NCBI RefSeq assembly: GCF_003996985.1
Contig: NZ_RJJX01000001.1
Coordinates: 481,049-545,048, forward strand
From: Ancylomarina longa
Lineage (GTDB): Bacteria; Bacteroidota; Bacteroidia; Bacteroidales; Marinifilaceae
Length of the DNA stretch: 64,000 nucleotides
Reading direction: 5' to 3'
Within the stretch, counting starts at the first letter, position 1. Each line of letters starts with the position of its first letter. Under the pieces are notes generated by a model. It did no database searches. It saw only the letters and a program-made list of their open reading frames with translations, and had not been told where the DNA came from. The position numbers were made by a program, and so were the translations under genes. Positions 18,458 through 27,871 of this stretch are shown in pieces.

Positions 18458-19398
18458 TCTACAAACAATCTACCCTGCCAAGTATCTCTTGCTTTCAAGT
18501 GATTGTTAAGTTTATTCACAAATTGATAATTTTTAATGCCCCATTTTGGAGCGATCAACCATCCTTCCGGAACCTGATTAATAAATCGTTCCAGCATTAC
18601 CTGTGGATTAATTCTTTCAATAATATCCACTATAAAATCCAGATACTCCTCCATTTCGAAAAGATAAAACAATTCAGGTTCCTGTTCGAATTGCTTTGCC
18701 ATCAAAGTATTATTTAAGATTTGAAGCTGATGCATCTTCAGCGTTTCAATTGGCAACCGGGATAACATTACAGCATTGTTGATCATCGATTCCTTATCGT
18801 CAAAGGGCAAGCCATTCACCAAATGAACTCCAATATGTATTCCTCTATTAGCGGTGTTCCCGATGGTTTGTTCTGCTTCTTTATATCCATGACCGCGATT
18901 AATAAAACGAAGTGCTTCATCATTAGCCGATTCCACGCCATACTCCACGCTGATATAATAGTTCGTTGCCAGATCTTCCAGATAATCCAGAACTGCATCT
19001 GATATACAATCTGGTCTGGTTCCGATCACCAATCCAATTACCCTTTCATGATTCAAAGCCTCTTGATACAGCTGTTTTATTTTTTCGAGAGATGCGTAAG
19101 TATTAGAGTATGCTTGAAAATAAACTAAATATTGCTGTGTTTTGTACTTTTTAAAAAACTCAATTCCTTCATTTATTTGCTGCGTAATTGATTTTTTCGG
19201 ACTGCAATAAGGAGGATTAAAACTATTATTATTACAATAGGTACACCCTCCAACACCTTTACTTCCATCCCTATTTGGACAAGTAAAACCAGCATCCACA
19301 GAAATTTTCTGAACTCGCTCTGTGAATTTTCTTCGAAAGTAGCTTGGGAAATCGTTATATCTTCCAGCATGTCCCCATGCATATTTTGTCTCGGTCAT
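18454..19398 (-). CDS. TIGR01212-family radical SAM protein (YhcC-like)
   Basis: The 314-residue protein is taken from the ATG giving MTETKYAWGHAGRYND; a further in-frame ATG nine codons upstream is possible. The iron-sulfur motif is CPNRDG..GGCTYC near residue 35, with a longer first Cys spacing characteristic of this family, followed by the CNNNSFNPPYC region. Other family blocks are VYFQAYSNTYA near 90, IGTRPDC near 125 and SVEYGVESANDEAL near 150. The family is conserved in bacteria, but its substrate is not known to me. The gene converges with the TPR lipoprotein, with overlapping stops. Confidence 0.9.
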   Translation of the reverse strand: MTETKYAWGHAGRYNDFPSYFRRKFTERVQKISVDAGFTCPNRDGSKGVGGCTYCNNNSFNPPYCSPKKSITQQINEGIEFFKKYKTQQYLVYFQAYSNTYASLEKIKQLYQEALNHERVIGLVIGTRPDCISDAVLDYLEDLATNYYISVEYGVESANDEALRFINRGHGYKEAEQTIGNTANRGIHIGVHLVNGLPFDDKESMINNAVMLSRLPIETLKMHQLQILNNTLMAKQFEQEPELFYLFEMEEYLDFIVDIIERINPQVMLERFINQVPEGWLIAPKWGIKNYQFVNKLNNHLKARDTWQGRLFVD

Positions 19399-19683
19399 AT
19401 CCAATAAATTTGTCCAAAAATACAAAAGATATTGCTGTAAAGATCCGAAAAACAGAAAATGAACATCTGCAAATTGTGTTCAAATCAATTATAATAACCT
19501 CCAACTAAATCTTATTGTAAGAAAAGATGATCAGATCAAAGCTAGCTAAAACTCTGTTTTAATAGGAGTCCCACTCCATTTCAACTTTTAAAACAGCAGC
19601 GATCCTATTTTTATATCGTATGGTCGTTTCATTTATTGAAACATTTCTTTATATTGCTTCGGACACTTTTTAAAACTTTACGC

Positions 19684-21240
19684 ATGTTCTCAAAACAAGA
19701 TCTAACCCAATTTGAGTCAAAAAACATCTCGCAGGAAACCATAGAAGAACAAATCAAAAACTTCACAACCGGTTTTCCGAAAATGAAACTCAAAAAACCA
19801 GCAGCAATTGATGACGGTATTACTAAAGTTCAAGATGAAGATCTTGACATTTATGAAGAAGTTTACAATACTCTCTCGAAGAACTTCTCTCTGTTAAAAT
19901 TTGTACCTGCCTCAGGCGCTGCGTCTCGAATGTTTAAATGTTTATACGATTTTCTGAACACTTATCAGGATACCGAAGATGAATATTTAAATTTCCTATC
20001 CCATAAAGGTCCCGAAACCATGTTCAATTTCTTCAACAGATTAGAGGATTTTGCATTTTATGGCGATCTCCGAAATATCATTCTCGAGAAGGATATGGAG
20101 CTGGAGAAAATGCTGGATAAAAATCAATTCAAGCAAATTCTCGATATGCTACTCAGCAGAAAAGGTTTGAACTACGGTAATCTTCCCAAAGGATTACTAA
20201 AATTTCACAGATACAAGCAATACTCCAGAACATCTTTCGAAGAACATTTGGTGGAAACATTAAATTACGCAAAAAACCAAAATGGAAAAGCAAATATTCA
20301 TTTGACAGTTTCTGATGAGCACAAACCTCTTTTTGAAGAGCGCTTTGAAAAAACAAGAGATAAATTCGAAGAAAAATATAATGGGGAACTTAAAGTATCC
20401 TATTCTTCACAAAAAGCATCTACAGATACTATTGCAGTAGATATCAATAACGAACCCTATCGGAATGAAGATGGCAGTATTCTTTTCAGACCGGGTGGAC
20501 ATGGTGCTCTTATTGAAAACCTTAATGAACTGGATGCTGATATTGTTTTTATCAAAAACATAGATAATATCGTTCCGGATCGATTAAAGGAGATCACCTA
20601 CCGATATAAAAAAGTTTTAGCCGGCTTCCTTTTGGAATACCAATCTTATCTCTTTGATTATCTCGAGGAACTGGATTCAGAAAAGGAAATCAGCATGGAA
20701 AAACTAAATGAAATGCTTGCCTTTTTGGAAGATAAACTATGCACGAAATCTCCTGCTGCTCTTCACACAGAGGATCCAATTAAACTGAAGCAATATCTCA
20801 TTAAGAAATTTAACCGACCAATTCGGGTTTGCGGAATGGTAAAGAATGAAGGCGAACCTGGCGGAGGTCCTTTCTGGGCAAGAAATCACGACGGTTCTGT
20901 TTCCTTGCAGATTGTGGAAGGTTCCCAGATTGATAAATCAGATACCAGACAAAAAAACATATTTGATCGATCTACTCATTTCAATCCGGTGGATTTAGTT
21001 TGCGGGATTAAAGATTTTAAAGGAAATAAATTCGATTTACGACAATACATCGACCATCAAACTGGTTTTATTTCTGAAAAATCTTATAATGGAAACAACC
21101 TAAAAGCAATGGAATTGCCGGGATTATGGAATGGAGCCATGTCGGATTGGAATACTATTTTTGTTGAAGTTCCAATCATTACCTTCAATCCGGTAAAAAC
21201 GGTATTCGACCTGTTAAGAATAGAACATCGAAATTTATAA
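19684..21240 (+). CDS. DUF4301 family protein
   Basis: The 518-residue cytoplasmic protein is taken from the ATG giving MFSKQDLTQFESKNIS; the longer frame would need a TTG start. The family is known mainly from Bacteroidota and its function is not established. A notable block, FVPASGAASRMFK near residue 80, resembles the PAAGxGTRM loop of nucleotidyltransferases. Later blocks such as FRPGGHGALIENLNELDAD and VKNEGEPGGGPFWARN also look like sugar-nucleotide-transferase fold elements (inference). It is followed by a strong terminator, so it is probably monocistronic. Confidence 0.85.
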   Translation: MFSKQDLTQFESKNISQETIEEQIKNFTTGFPKMKLKKPAAIDDGITKVQDEDLDIYEEVYNTLSKNFSLLKFVPASGAASRMFKCLYDFLNTYQDTEDEYLNFLSHKGPETMFNFFNRLEDFAFYGDLRNIILEKDMELEKMLDKNQFKQILDMLLSRKGLNYGNLPKGLLKFHRYKQYSRTSFEEHLVETLNYAKNQNGKANIHLTVSDEHKPLFEERFEKTRDKFEEKYNGELKVSYSSQKASTDTIAVDINNEPYRNEDGSILFRPGGHGALIENLNELDADIVFIKNIDNIVPDRLKEITYRYKKVLAGFLLEYQSYLFDYLEELDSEKEISMEKLNEMLAFLEDKLCTKSPAALHTEDPIKLKQYLIKKFNRPIRVCGMVKNEGEPGGGPFWARNHDGSVSLQIVEGSQIDKSDTRQKNIFDRSTHFNPVDLVCGIKDFKGNKFDLRQYIDHQTGFISEKSYNGNNLKAMELPGLWNGAMSDWNTIFVEVPIITFNPVKTVFDLLRIEHRNL

Positions 21241-21248
21241 TAAATAGA

Positions 21249-21273
21249 AGACCTCGTCCCCCGAGGTCTTTTT
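21249..21273 (+). terminator. Intrinsic terminator after the DUF4301 gene
   Basis: GACCTCG (21250-21256) pairs with CGAGGTC (21262-21268) around a short C-rich loop and is followed by five T. Confidence 0.88.
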
Positions 21274-21331
21274 CATTTATTATTTGTTTGCAATTGTTAA
21301 TAAGTTATGGATTGTCTTCAGGGCTTTTAAC

Positions 21332-21361
21332 TTGAATGTTTTAAAATTAATCCTATTTTTG
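21332..21361 (+). promoter_or_regulatory. Bacteroidota consensus promoter of the TPR gene
   Basis: TTG (21332-21334), exactly 19 bases, then TATTTTTG (21354-21361). This fits the TTG-N19-TAnnTTTG consensus with optimal spacing. The start site would be about 21368, some 22 bases before the ATG. Confidence 0.78.
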
Positions 21362-21389
21362 CAATGCAAAAATCATTTTAAATTGATAA

Positions 21390-22799
21390 ATGACAGATAA
21401 TACAGAAAACTATCTGGAGGACGATGCACTTACTCTGGTAAGACGATTTGAACAAATGATAAAAGCGGAAGCGCTTTACTATTTCGATGTACATGAGTTC
21501 GAAAGCATCATTGATCATTATATCGAAAAGAACAAAACTTCCGAAGCTGTTAAGGTGACCAATATTGCAGGAAAGCAACATCCCCATGCCATTTCCCTAC
21601 AAATTAGAAAAGCATATTTGTTAATTGATCTGAATCAACATTTAGAGGCTCTCTCTCTTTTGAAAAAAGTCGAAAGAATTGAGACTACTAATAAAGAAAT
21701 ATACCTTTTGAAAGGCAATGTTTACAATGCCATGGGAAATTACAATAATGCTAAAAGAGAATTTGATTATGCATTAAAAATTAATATCGACAATCGGGAA
21801 GATCTTCTGTTTAGAATTGCCATAGCCTTTGAACAACTGGGAAAATTCGAGATTGCTATTGAGTATTTGGAAGAAGCTTGTATGCTGGATCAAGAAGATG
21901 CAGAATCCTTGTTTGAATTGGCTTATTGCTACGAGCAAATAGAGGAAGACAAAAAAAGTATTAGAACCTATAAACAATATCTGGATCTTAAACCCTTTTC
22001 GGATAATGCCTGGTACAACATTGGAATTGTATATAACAGAACAAGGGAATTTGAAAAGGCTATTGATGCTTATGAATTTGCAATCGCCATTAACGATCAG
22101 CATGGAAAGGCTTATTACAATAAAGCAAATTCTTTTTCTAACCTGGGAAAATATGAAGTTGCAATAAAAAACTATATCGAATACCTCGAATTCGAGGATG
22201 AGCATGCCATCACCTATTCTAATATCGGAGAATGTTTCGAAAAGCTGGAAGAATACGATCAGGCTCTAAATCATTACGAAAAAGCATTAAAACTAGACGA
22301 TAAATGTGCAGATGCCTGGTTTGGAATGGGATTGATTCTCCTATATCAGGAAAAAATCGACGAAAGTCTGGTTTATCTTGAAAAAGCACAAGAACTAGAG
22401 GAAGACAATCCTGATTATTGCTTAGCACTTGGTTCAGCATACGGAAACTTAGGAAAACACGACCAAGCGGTGGAATCCTTTCGCAAAGCCATGGATTTAG
22501 ATCCTGAGGATACAAATTTCTCCATTGCACTGGCTGAATATTATCACCAGAATGAAGATATTGAAAATGCCATTTTGGTGCTGAAAGAGAGTAATCTAAA
22601 CCAACCTGAATGTATGCATGTTTTGGCTAATTTAGCCGCTTACTACATGATAGATAAAGATATTAGTTCTTCGGAATGGTACGTCGATAAGGCCCTGCAA
22701 GGGGATCCTAAGTGTATGGAAAACATCTTCCTTCAATTCCCCGAATTGGAGGACAATCAAGCATTCAAAGCACTCATTCAAAAGTACCTTGATAATTAA
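21390..22799 (+). CDS. Tetratricopeptide-repeat protein (cytoplasmic)
   Basis: The 469-residue protein lacks a signal peptide and consists of about twelve TPR units from residue 30 to the end (for example NAWYNIGIVYNRTREFEKAI, AYYNKANSFSNLGKYEVAI, NPDYCLALGSAYGNLGKHDQ). The surface is acidic (Glu/Asp-rich). It probably acts as a protein-interaction scaffold; the partner is unknown. It is transcribed from a clear promoter and is followed after 21 bases by the DUF368 transporter and then aroE, so the three probably form an operon. Confidence 0.88.
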   Translation: MTDNTENYLEDDALTLVRRFEQMIKAEALYYFDVHEFESIIDHYIEKNKTSEAVKVTNIAGKQHPHAISLQIRKAYLLIDLNQHLEALSLLKKVERIETTNKEIYLLKGNVYNAMGNYNNAKREFDYALKINIDNREDLLFRIAIAFEQLGKFEIAIEYLEEACMLDQEDAESLFELAYCYEQIEEDKKSIRTYKQYLDLKPFSDNAWYNIGIVYNRTREFEKAIDAYEFAIAINDQHGKAYYNKANSFSNLGKYEVAIKNYIEYLEFEDEHAITYSNIGECFEKLEEYDQALNHYEKALKLDDKCADAWFGMGLILLYQEKIDESLVYLEKAQELEEDNPDYCLALGSAYGNLGKHDQAVESFRKAMDLDPEDTNFSIALAEYYHQNEDIENAILVLKESNLNQPECMHVLANLAAYYMIDKDISSSEWYVDKALQGDPKCMENIFLQFPELEDNQAFKALIQKYLDN

Positions 22800-22820
22800 A
22801 TCTCTATTTAAAGAATTTAT

Positions 22821-23756
22821 ATGACCAGAAAATTAAAGGATTATATTCTTATTGCCCTAAAGGGAATGGGAATGGGGGCTGCAGATGTTGTCCCGGGTGT
22901 TTCGGGAGGTACGATAGCTTTTATAACCGGCATTTACGAAGAACTTATCAATTCCATAAAGTCCGTTAATTTGAATGCAATAAAACTGCTGTTTCAATTT
23001 AAATTAAAAGATTTTTGGAAAGCAATTAACGGGAACTTTCTAATTTCCCTGCTGGGAGGTATCGCATTAAGCTTTCTGTCGCTTGCAAAACTCATTAAAT
23101 ATCTACTCGATGTCCATCCCATTCTAATTTGGTCCTTCTTCTTTGGATTAATCGTTGCTTCTGCTATCGTTGTGGCGCAAAAAATAACGGAATGGAAGTT
23201 ACGAACCATTATAGCAATGATTGTGGGAATAGGTATTGCCTACTTTGTTACCGTTGTAACACCGGCAGAAACACCAACCAGTTATTGGTTTTTATTTCTT
23301 TCGGGTGCCTTAGCTATCTGCGCCATGATTCTGCCAGGCATTTCCGGGGCATTCATTCTGCTTTTGCTGGGAAAATACGAGTTCATTTTACATGCAATCA
23401 GTAATTTAAAATTCGATGTAATTGCTGTTGTAGCATCAGGAGCTGTTATCGGTTTGATGAGCTTTTCGAATCTATTAAGCTGGCTGCTAAAAAAATATCA
23501 CAACATGACAATTGCCCTGCTTTCCGGATTTATGATTGGCTCTCTGAATAAAGTATGGCCCTGGAAACAAACCATCAGCACCTTTGTGAATAGTCATGGA
23601 ATCGAAAAACCTTTGGTTCAGGAAAATATTCTACCAGGAACCTTCGAGACCTTATTCCATCATGATGCCCAATTGGTATATGCAGTTTTATTGGCCATTG
23701 TTGGTTTCCTACTAATATGGGTGATGGAAAAATTTTCTCCGGAGACTGAAAAATAG
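22821..23756 (+). CDS. DUF368 membrane protein (undecaprenyl-phosphate translocase family, PopT-like)
   Basis: The 311-residue polytopic protein has about eight to nine transmembrane segments. It contains the paired family motifs GAADVVPGVSGGTIAF near residue 20 and MILPGISGAFILLLLGKYEF near 170, an inverted-repeat transporter fold. DUF368 proteins such as PopT of Vibrio cholerae recycle the cell-wall lipid carrier undecaprenyl phosphate across the inner membrane. That function is inferred here from family. It lies between a TPR gene and aroE in a likely operon. Confidence 0.88.
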   Translation: MTRKLKDYILIALKGMGMGAADVVPGVSGGTIAFITGIYEELINSIKSVNLNAIKLLFQFKLKDFWKAINGNFLISLLGGIALSFLSLAKLIKYLLDVHPILIWSFFFGLIVASAIVVAQKITEWKLRTIIAMIVGIGIAYFVTVVTPAETPTSYWFLFLSGALAICAMILPGISGAFILLLLGKYEFILHAISNLKFDVIAVVASGAVIGLMSFSNLLSWLLKKYHNMTIALLSGFMIGSLNKVWPWKQTISTFVNSHGIEKPLVQENILPGTFETLFHHDAQLVYAVLLAIVGFLLIWVMEKFSPETEK

Positions 23757-23795
23757 TAGCCGCATGTAATGCTATAATTTAAACACAAATACCTC

Positions 23796-24539
23796 ATGAA
23801 TACATACGGAATTATCGGCTATCCATTAACGCACTCCTTCTCGAAAAAATATTTTACCGATAAATTTAAGAAGCTGCAGCTTGATGCTCAGTTTTTAAAT
23901 TTCGAAATTCCGTCGGTTAATGATTTTGTAAAGATAATTAAGATAGAAAAAAATCTAAAAGGACTTTGCATTACCATTCCCTACAAAGAAAAAGTCATTC
24001 CATTTCTGGATGAGATAGATCCTCTGGCTAAAAAAATCGGAGCGGTAAATTCAATTCAAATTCGACATGATGGAAATCAGATTAAGCTAAAAGGATACAA
24101 TACCGATATTTTCGGATTTATGGAATCCTTAAAGGATTTTATTGGGGACAAGCGTCCCAAAGCACTGATTCTTGGAACTGGTGGTGCTTCAAAGGCAATT
24201 GCGGCTGGATTAGCAGAATTGGGGATAGCCTATCGTTTTGTATCCAGAGTAGGCAAAAATGATATACTGACTTACGATATGTTGAACGCAGAGCTTATCT
24301 CGACACACCAATTAATCGTGAATTGTACACCTTTAGGAACTTTCCCAAAGGAGGAAACCTGTCCGGATATTCCTTATCACCTGCTTGGCTCAGATCATTA
24401 TCTTTACGATTTAGTTTACAATCCAGCAGCTACCCTTTTCCTGAAAAAAGGAGCTGAACAAGATGCCAAAACGCACAATGGTTTAAACATGCTGCATCTG
24501 CAAGCCGAAAAAAATTGGGAAATCTGGCATAAAGAATAG
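23796..24539 (+). CDS. aroE: Shikimate 5-dehydrogenase
   Basis: The 247-residue NADP-dependent enzyme reduces 3-dehydroshikimate to shikimate on the way to aromatic amino acids. Visible motifs are YPLTHSFSKKYF (substrate-binding Ser residues near 10-16), the catalytic Lys in ITIPYKEKVIPFL near 67, GAVNSI near 90, YNTDIFGF near 106 (catalytic Asp), the nucleotide loop GTGGASKAI near 130, and NCTPLGTFP near 178. It is shorter than the approximately 270 residues of E. coli AroE, as is usual in Bacteroidota. It lies 39 bases downstream of the DUF368 gene, probably co-transcribed. Confidence 0.94.
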   Translation: MNTYGIIGYPLTHSFSKKYFTDKFKKLQLDAQFLNFEIPSVNDFVKIIKIEKNLKGLCITIPYKEKVIPFLDEIDPLAKKIGAVNSIQIRHDGNQIKLKGYNTDIFGFMESLKDFIGDKRPKALILGTGGASKAIAAGLAELGIAYRFVSRVGKNDILTYDMLNAELISTHQLIVNCTPLGTFPKEETCPDIPYHLLGSDHYLYDLVYNPAATLFLKKGAEQDAKTHNGLNMLHLQAEKNWEIWHKE

Positions 24540-24777
24540 CTTTCTCAAGCTCGGATGAAACGAAAAGCAAAAAAATCATCCATCGGAATCTCCGATAAGA
24601 CGAAAAAGCAAAAAAATCATCCATCGGAGTCTCCGATGAGACGAAAAAATGAAAAAATCACCCATCGGAGTCTCCGATAAGGTGAAAAAGCAAAAAAATC
24701 ACCCATCGGAGTCTCCGATAAGGCGAAAAAATGAAAAAATCATCCATCAGAGTCTCCGATGAGACGAAAAAGCAAAT
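24536..24777. repeat. 41-bp tandem repeat with internal palindrome (five clear copies plus one degenerate)
   Basis: Copies start at 24577, 24618, 24659, 24700 and 24741 with an exact 41-bp period; a decayed copy precedes them (to 24576) and overlaps the aroE stop. Each unit contains ATCGGAG-T-CTCCGAT, a 7-bp palindrome, followed by an A-rich arm. The A-rich arm alternates between GCAAAAAAAT and ATGAAAAAAT, giving an 82-bp higher-order period. The array lies between the convergent aroE and truA genes. Small ORFs through it are artefacts. Confidence 0.95.
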
Positions 24778-24853
24778 AGTCTGTTTCCCTGAACTCCGGG
24801 AAGTACCAAAATCCATTTTTAGAATTAAAATGTTACGGAGTAGGTTCAATTCT

Positions 24854-25615
24854 TCAAGTAGTCACCTCTTTTAAAGTCTCGGGATATTCAATTGCTGATA
24901 AAAACAAGGCATGACCAGGTACCGAACTTCCGGCATTCGAACGGTTTTTACTTTCAATAATCTTGCGAAAACCATCCAAATCGAGCTTTCCCCTGCCCAC
25001 TTCAATCAAAGTTCCAACGATAGCACGAACCATATTCCTAAGAAAACGATCCGCCTTAATAGTAAAAATAAATTCGTCAGCAGTCTCCTCCCATGCTGCT
25101 AAATAAATTTTACAGTTATTGGTTTTTACATCGGTGTGGAGCTTACTAAAACTAGTAAAATCCTGATATTCGAATAGTATTTTAGCTGCTTCGTTCATTT
25201 TGTGCCCCTCTAATTCGAATGGAATTTGCCAATGTGTTTCTATCCGAAAAGGGTTTTTCTCCTTGGTAATGAAATAATGATAAGTGCGTGATATGGCATC
25301 GAAACGTGCATGAGCTTCGGGATGAACTTTGAATATCCGTTTTGCAGCAATATCCCTGGGAAGCAAACGATTCAGCTTAAAGCAGAACTTCTCCGTATCA
25401 TTAATTGCCTCCTGTACCATATCAAAGTGAGCGTAGAAATCGCTAGCATGCACTCCGGCATCTGTTCTTCCACAACCTACCACATTTATTTCCTCTCTTA
25501 AAATAGTGGATAAAGCTTTATTCAGGATTTCCTGAACACTTATAGCGTTGGGTTGTATTTGCCAACCATGATACTTACTTCCTTTATAACTTAAACGGAT
25601 AAAAAAACGAGCCAT
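24854..25615 (-). CDS. truA: tRNA pseudouridine(38-40) synthase
   Basis: The 253-residue enzyme converts uridines 38-40 of the tRNA anticodon arm to pseudouridine. It shows ISYKG-type start [15 protein letters not shown], the catalytic motif [12 protein letters not shown] near residue 50 (Asp nucleophile), SRTYHYFI near 100, and the C-terminal [19 protein letters not shown]. The start [12 protein letters not shown] is preferred because a promoter -7 element directly abuts the upstream in-frame ATG at 25642. It is monocistronic, convergent with aroE across a repeat array. Confidence 0.94.
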   Translation of the reverse strand: MARFFIRLSYKGSKYHGWQIQPNAISVQEILNKALSTILREEINVVGCGRTDAGVHASDFYAHFDMVQEAINDTEKFCFKLNRLLPRDIAAKRIFKVHPEAHARFDAISRTYHYFITKEKNPFRIETHWQIPFELEGHKMNEAAKILFEYQDFTSFSKLHTDVKTNNCKIYLAAWEETADEFIFTIKADRFLRNMVRAIVGTLIEVGRGKLDLDGFRKIIESKNRSNAGSSVPGHALFLSAIEYPETLKEVTT

Positions 25616-25643
25616 CAAACGATATGATTTTATATTTACCATC

Positions 25644-25651
25644 CAAAAGTA
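25644..25651 (-). promoter_or_regulatory. Possible -7 promoter element of truA
   Basis: TACTTTTG on the minus strand fits TAnnTTTG. It sits 29 bases before the preferred truA ATG and immediately next to the alternative one. Confidence 0.5.
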
Positions 25652-25794
25652 AAGAATTCGTACTAATTTGCCATCTTTAATTCTGCACAGCAGGTAAATT
25701 TACTTACTAAATGTCTTAAGTTATTTCCTGTTTACACGGATAAACGTTTAACAAATTTTAACGGAGATGCATTTTCAAAAAACACGCAAAGGTT

Positions 25795-25802
25795 TATCTT
25801 TG
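25795..25802 (+). promoter_or_regulatory. -7 promoter element of the moxR-bat cluster
   Basis: TATCTTTG matches the consensus exactly, giving a leader of about 57 bases before the moxR ATG. The -33 region is T-rich (ATTTTC) without a perfect TTG. Confidence 0.65.
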
Positions 25803-25865
25803 TAGAGGTTTTTCTGTTTCAGATACCTTTTTATGTAAACATTAAAATAATAAAACAATACTTCT

Positions 25866-26861
25866 ATGATCCAAACAGTTGATATCAAAGAGCTAAATGA
25901 TCGTATCCAAAGGGAAAGCTCCTTTGTTGATATGATTTCAATGGAAATGAACAAAGTTATTGTTGGACAGAAACATCTGGTAGAAAGTTTATTGATCGGC
26001 TTACTATCTGATGGTCACATTTTATTGGAAGGGGTTCCCGGCTTAGCAAAAACATTAGCAATCAACACACTCTCCACAACCATCGATGCAGGTTTTAGCC
26101 GTATCCAGTTTACTCCGGATTTATTACCTGCCGACCTTGTTGGTACGATGATCTACAGTCAGAAAAAAGAAGAATTTGTTGTAAAAAAAGGACCGATATT
26201 CTCTAATTTCATTCTTGCGGATGAGATCAACCGTGCTCCTGCTAAAGTTCAGGCAGCGCTTTTAGAATCCATGCAAGAACGTCAGGTAACCATCGGCGAT
26301 CACACCTACAAATTGGAGGAACCATTTTTAGTGATGGCAACCCAAAACCCAATAGAGCAAGAAGGAACTTATCCTTTACCCGAAGCTCAGGTCGATCGTT
26401 TCATGCTGAAAGTAGTCATCAACTATCCAAAAAAAGAGGAAGAGCAAATGATCATGCGTCAGAATCTTTTGAAGACTTTCCCTGTTGCAAACCAAATTTT
26501 AAAGCCGGAAGACATTATTAAAGCTCGCGATGTAGTGAAAGATGTTTATATGGATGAAAAAATTGAAAAATATATCATCGACATTGTATTCGCAACTCGT
26601 TTCCCTGCAGATTATGGTTTGGATCAATTTAAAGAGATGATTGCTTTTGGAGGTTCGCCACGTGCCAGTATAAATCTTGCATCTGCCGCTAAAGCATTTG
26701 CATTTATCAAACGAAGAGGTTACGTAATTCCGGAAGATATACGTGCTGTTTGCCATGATGTATTGCGACACAGAATAGGATTAACCTACGAAGCCGAAGC
26801 CAATAATATTACCAGCGAAAATATCATCAGCGAAATCTTAAATACTGTTGAAGTACCCTAG
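25866..26861 (+). CDS. MoxR-family AAA+ ATPase
   Basis: This 331-residue ATPase is the first gene of the aerotolerance (Bat) cluster. It has Walker A GVPGLAKT near residue 58, Walker B FILADEINRAP near 118, sensor 1 MATQNPIEQEGTYPLPEAQ near 157 with the family's conserved DRF following, and the arginine-finger/sensor region FGGSPRASI near 260. MoxR proteins act as chaperones that insert cofactors into, or assemble, von Willebrand A domain complexes; here the likely clients are BatA and BatB. The gap of 118 bases to the next gene contains AT-rich filler with a short direct repeat (CTTGATACT-like). Confidence 0.94.
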   Translation: MIQTVDIKELNDRIQRESSFVDMISMEMNKVIVGQKHLVESLLIGLLSDGHILLEGVPGLAKTLAINTLSTTIDAGFSRIQFTPDLLPADLVGTMIYSQKKEEFVVKKGPIFSNFILADEINRAPAKVQAALLESMQERQVTIGDHTYKLEEPFLVMATQNPIEQEGTYPLPEAQVDRFMLKVVINYPKKEEEQMIMRQNLLKTFPVANQILKPEDIIKARDVVKDVYMDEKIEKYIIDIVFATRFPADYGLDQFKEMIAFGGSPRASINLASAAKAFAFIKRRGYVIPEDIRAVCHDVLRHRIGLTYEAEANNITSENIISEILNTVEVP

Positions 26862-26979
26862 TAAAAAGTAAATGAGTTAAAAAGTGAAAGCCTAATGAGA
26901 CTTCTTTAAGCTTGTTAGGTAAGCAAAGCTTCATTAGCTATTCTTGATACTTATACCTTAAATACTTGATACTAGAAAA

Positions 26980-27849
26980 ATGGAGACAAGTGAATTACTT
27001 AAACGGGTAAGGAAGATCGAAATCAAAACCAGAGGTCTTTCCCGTAATATTTTTGCCGGAGAATATCATTCTGCATTTAAAGGTCTGGGAATGACATTTA
27101 GCGAGGTGCGGGAATACCAATATGGGGATGACATTCGAAAAATTGACTGGAATGTAACCGCTCGATACAATCATCCTTACGTGAAATTATTTGAAGAGGA
27201 ACGGGAATTAACCGTTATGCTGATGATTGACGTTAGTGGTTCTCGTGAATTTGGTACCGTTTCTAAACTGAAAAAAAATCAGATAACTGAAATAGCAGCT
27301 GTACTTGCATTCTCGGCAATTCAAAACAACGATAAAATTGGTGTTATATTCTTTTCCAATACAATTGAAAAATTCATTCCTCCCAAAAAAGGAAAAACGC
27401 ATATTTTAAGGATTATTCGTGAATTGATTGATTTTCATCCGGAAAACAGAGAAACGGATATTAGTAATGCATTGCGATATCTCACCAATGCTATTAAGAA
27501 AAAATGTACCACCTTCGTTATTTCCGATTTTATCGATGATGATTTTGAAAATGCCTTAACTATTGCCAATAAAAAGCACGATGTGGTTGCCCTTAAGATT
27601 TACGATCAAAGAGAAAAGGAAATACCATCGATTGGATTGGTGAAAATAAAAGATGCCGAATCGGGTGAATATAGCTGGGTGGATACCTCCAATAAAAAAG
27701 TTAGGGAGAACTACGCTGCCTGGTGGAGAAATGAAAGCAAAAGAACCTCCGAAATTTTTAAACGGTCGGGAGTTGATGTGGCTGAAATTCGAACCGACCA
27801 AGACTATGTGAAGTCATTAATCAATCTCTTTCAACGAAGAGGACATTAA
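26980..27849 (+). CDS. DUF58 domain protein
   Basis: The 289-residue cytoplasmic protein has the DUF58 signature GMTFSEVREYQYGDDIRKIDWNV-type block near residue 35-55 and a von Willebrand A-like fold with MIDVSGSREFG near 80 (partial metal-site motif Asp-x-Ser-x-Ser). DUF58 proteins almost always accompany MoxR ATPases and VWA proteins, as here. They are thought to be part of the same assembly machine, but their biochemical role is not established. It is followed after 22 bases by a membrane-anchored BatD-like gene. Confidence 0.92.
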   Translation: METSELLKRVRKIEIKTRGLSRNIFAGEYHSAFKGLGMTFSEVREYQYGDDIRKIDWNVTARYNHPYVKLFEEERELTVMLMIDVSGSREFGTVSKLKKNQITEIAAVLAFSAIQNNDKIGVIFFSNTIEKFIPPKKGKTHILRIIRELIDFHPENRETDISNALRYLTNAIKKKCTTFVISDFIDDDFENALTIANKKHDVVALKIYDQREKEIPSIGLVKIKDAESGEYSWVDTSNKKVRENYAAWWRNESKRTSEIFKRSGVDVAEIRTDQDYVKSLINLFQRRGH

Positions 27850-27871
27850 CATCAAGAATTGGAATACAACA

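Noticed and set aside
24536-24777. CRISPR array
   Set aside because: The 41-bp units are contiguous, with no unique spacers and no cas genes.
24430-24849. Small minus-strand ORFs near the aroE 3' end
   Set aside because: They read through the 41-bp repeat; the repeated Phe/Arg-rich peptides follow from the tandem array, and no homology-like motif is visible.
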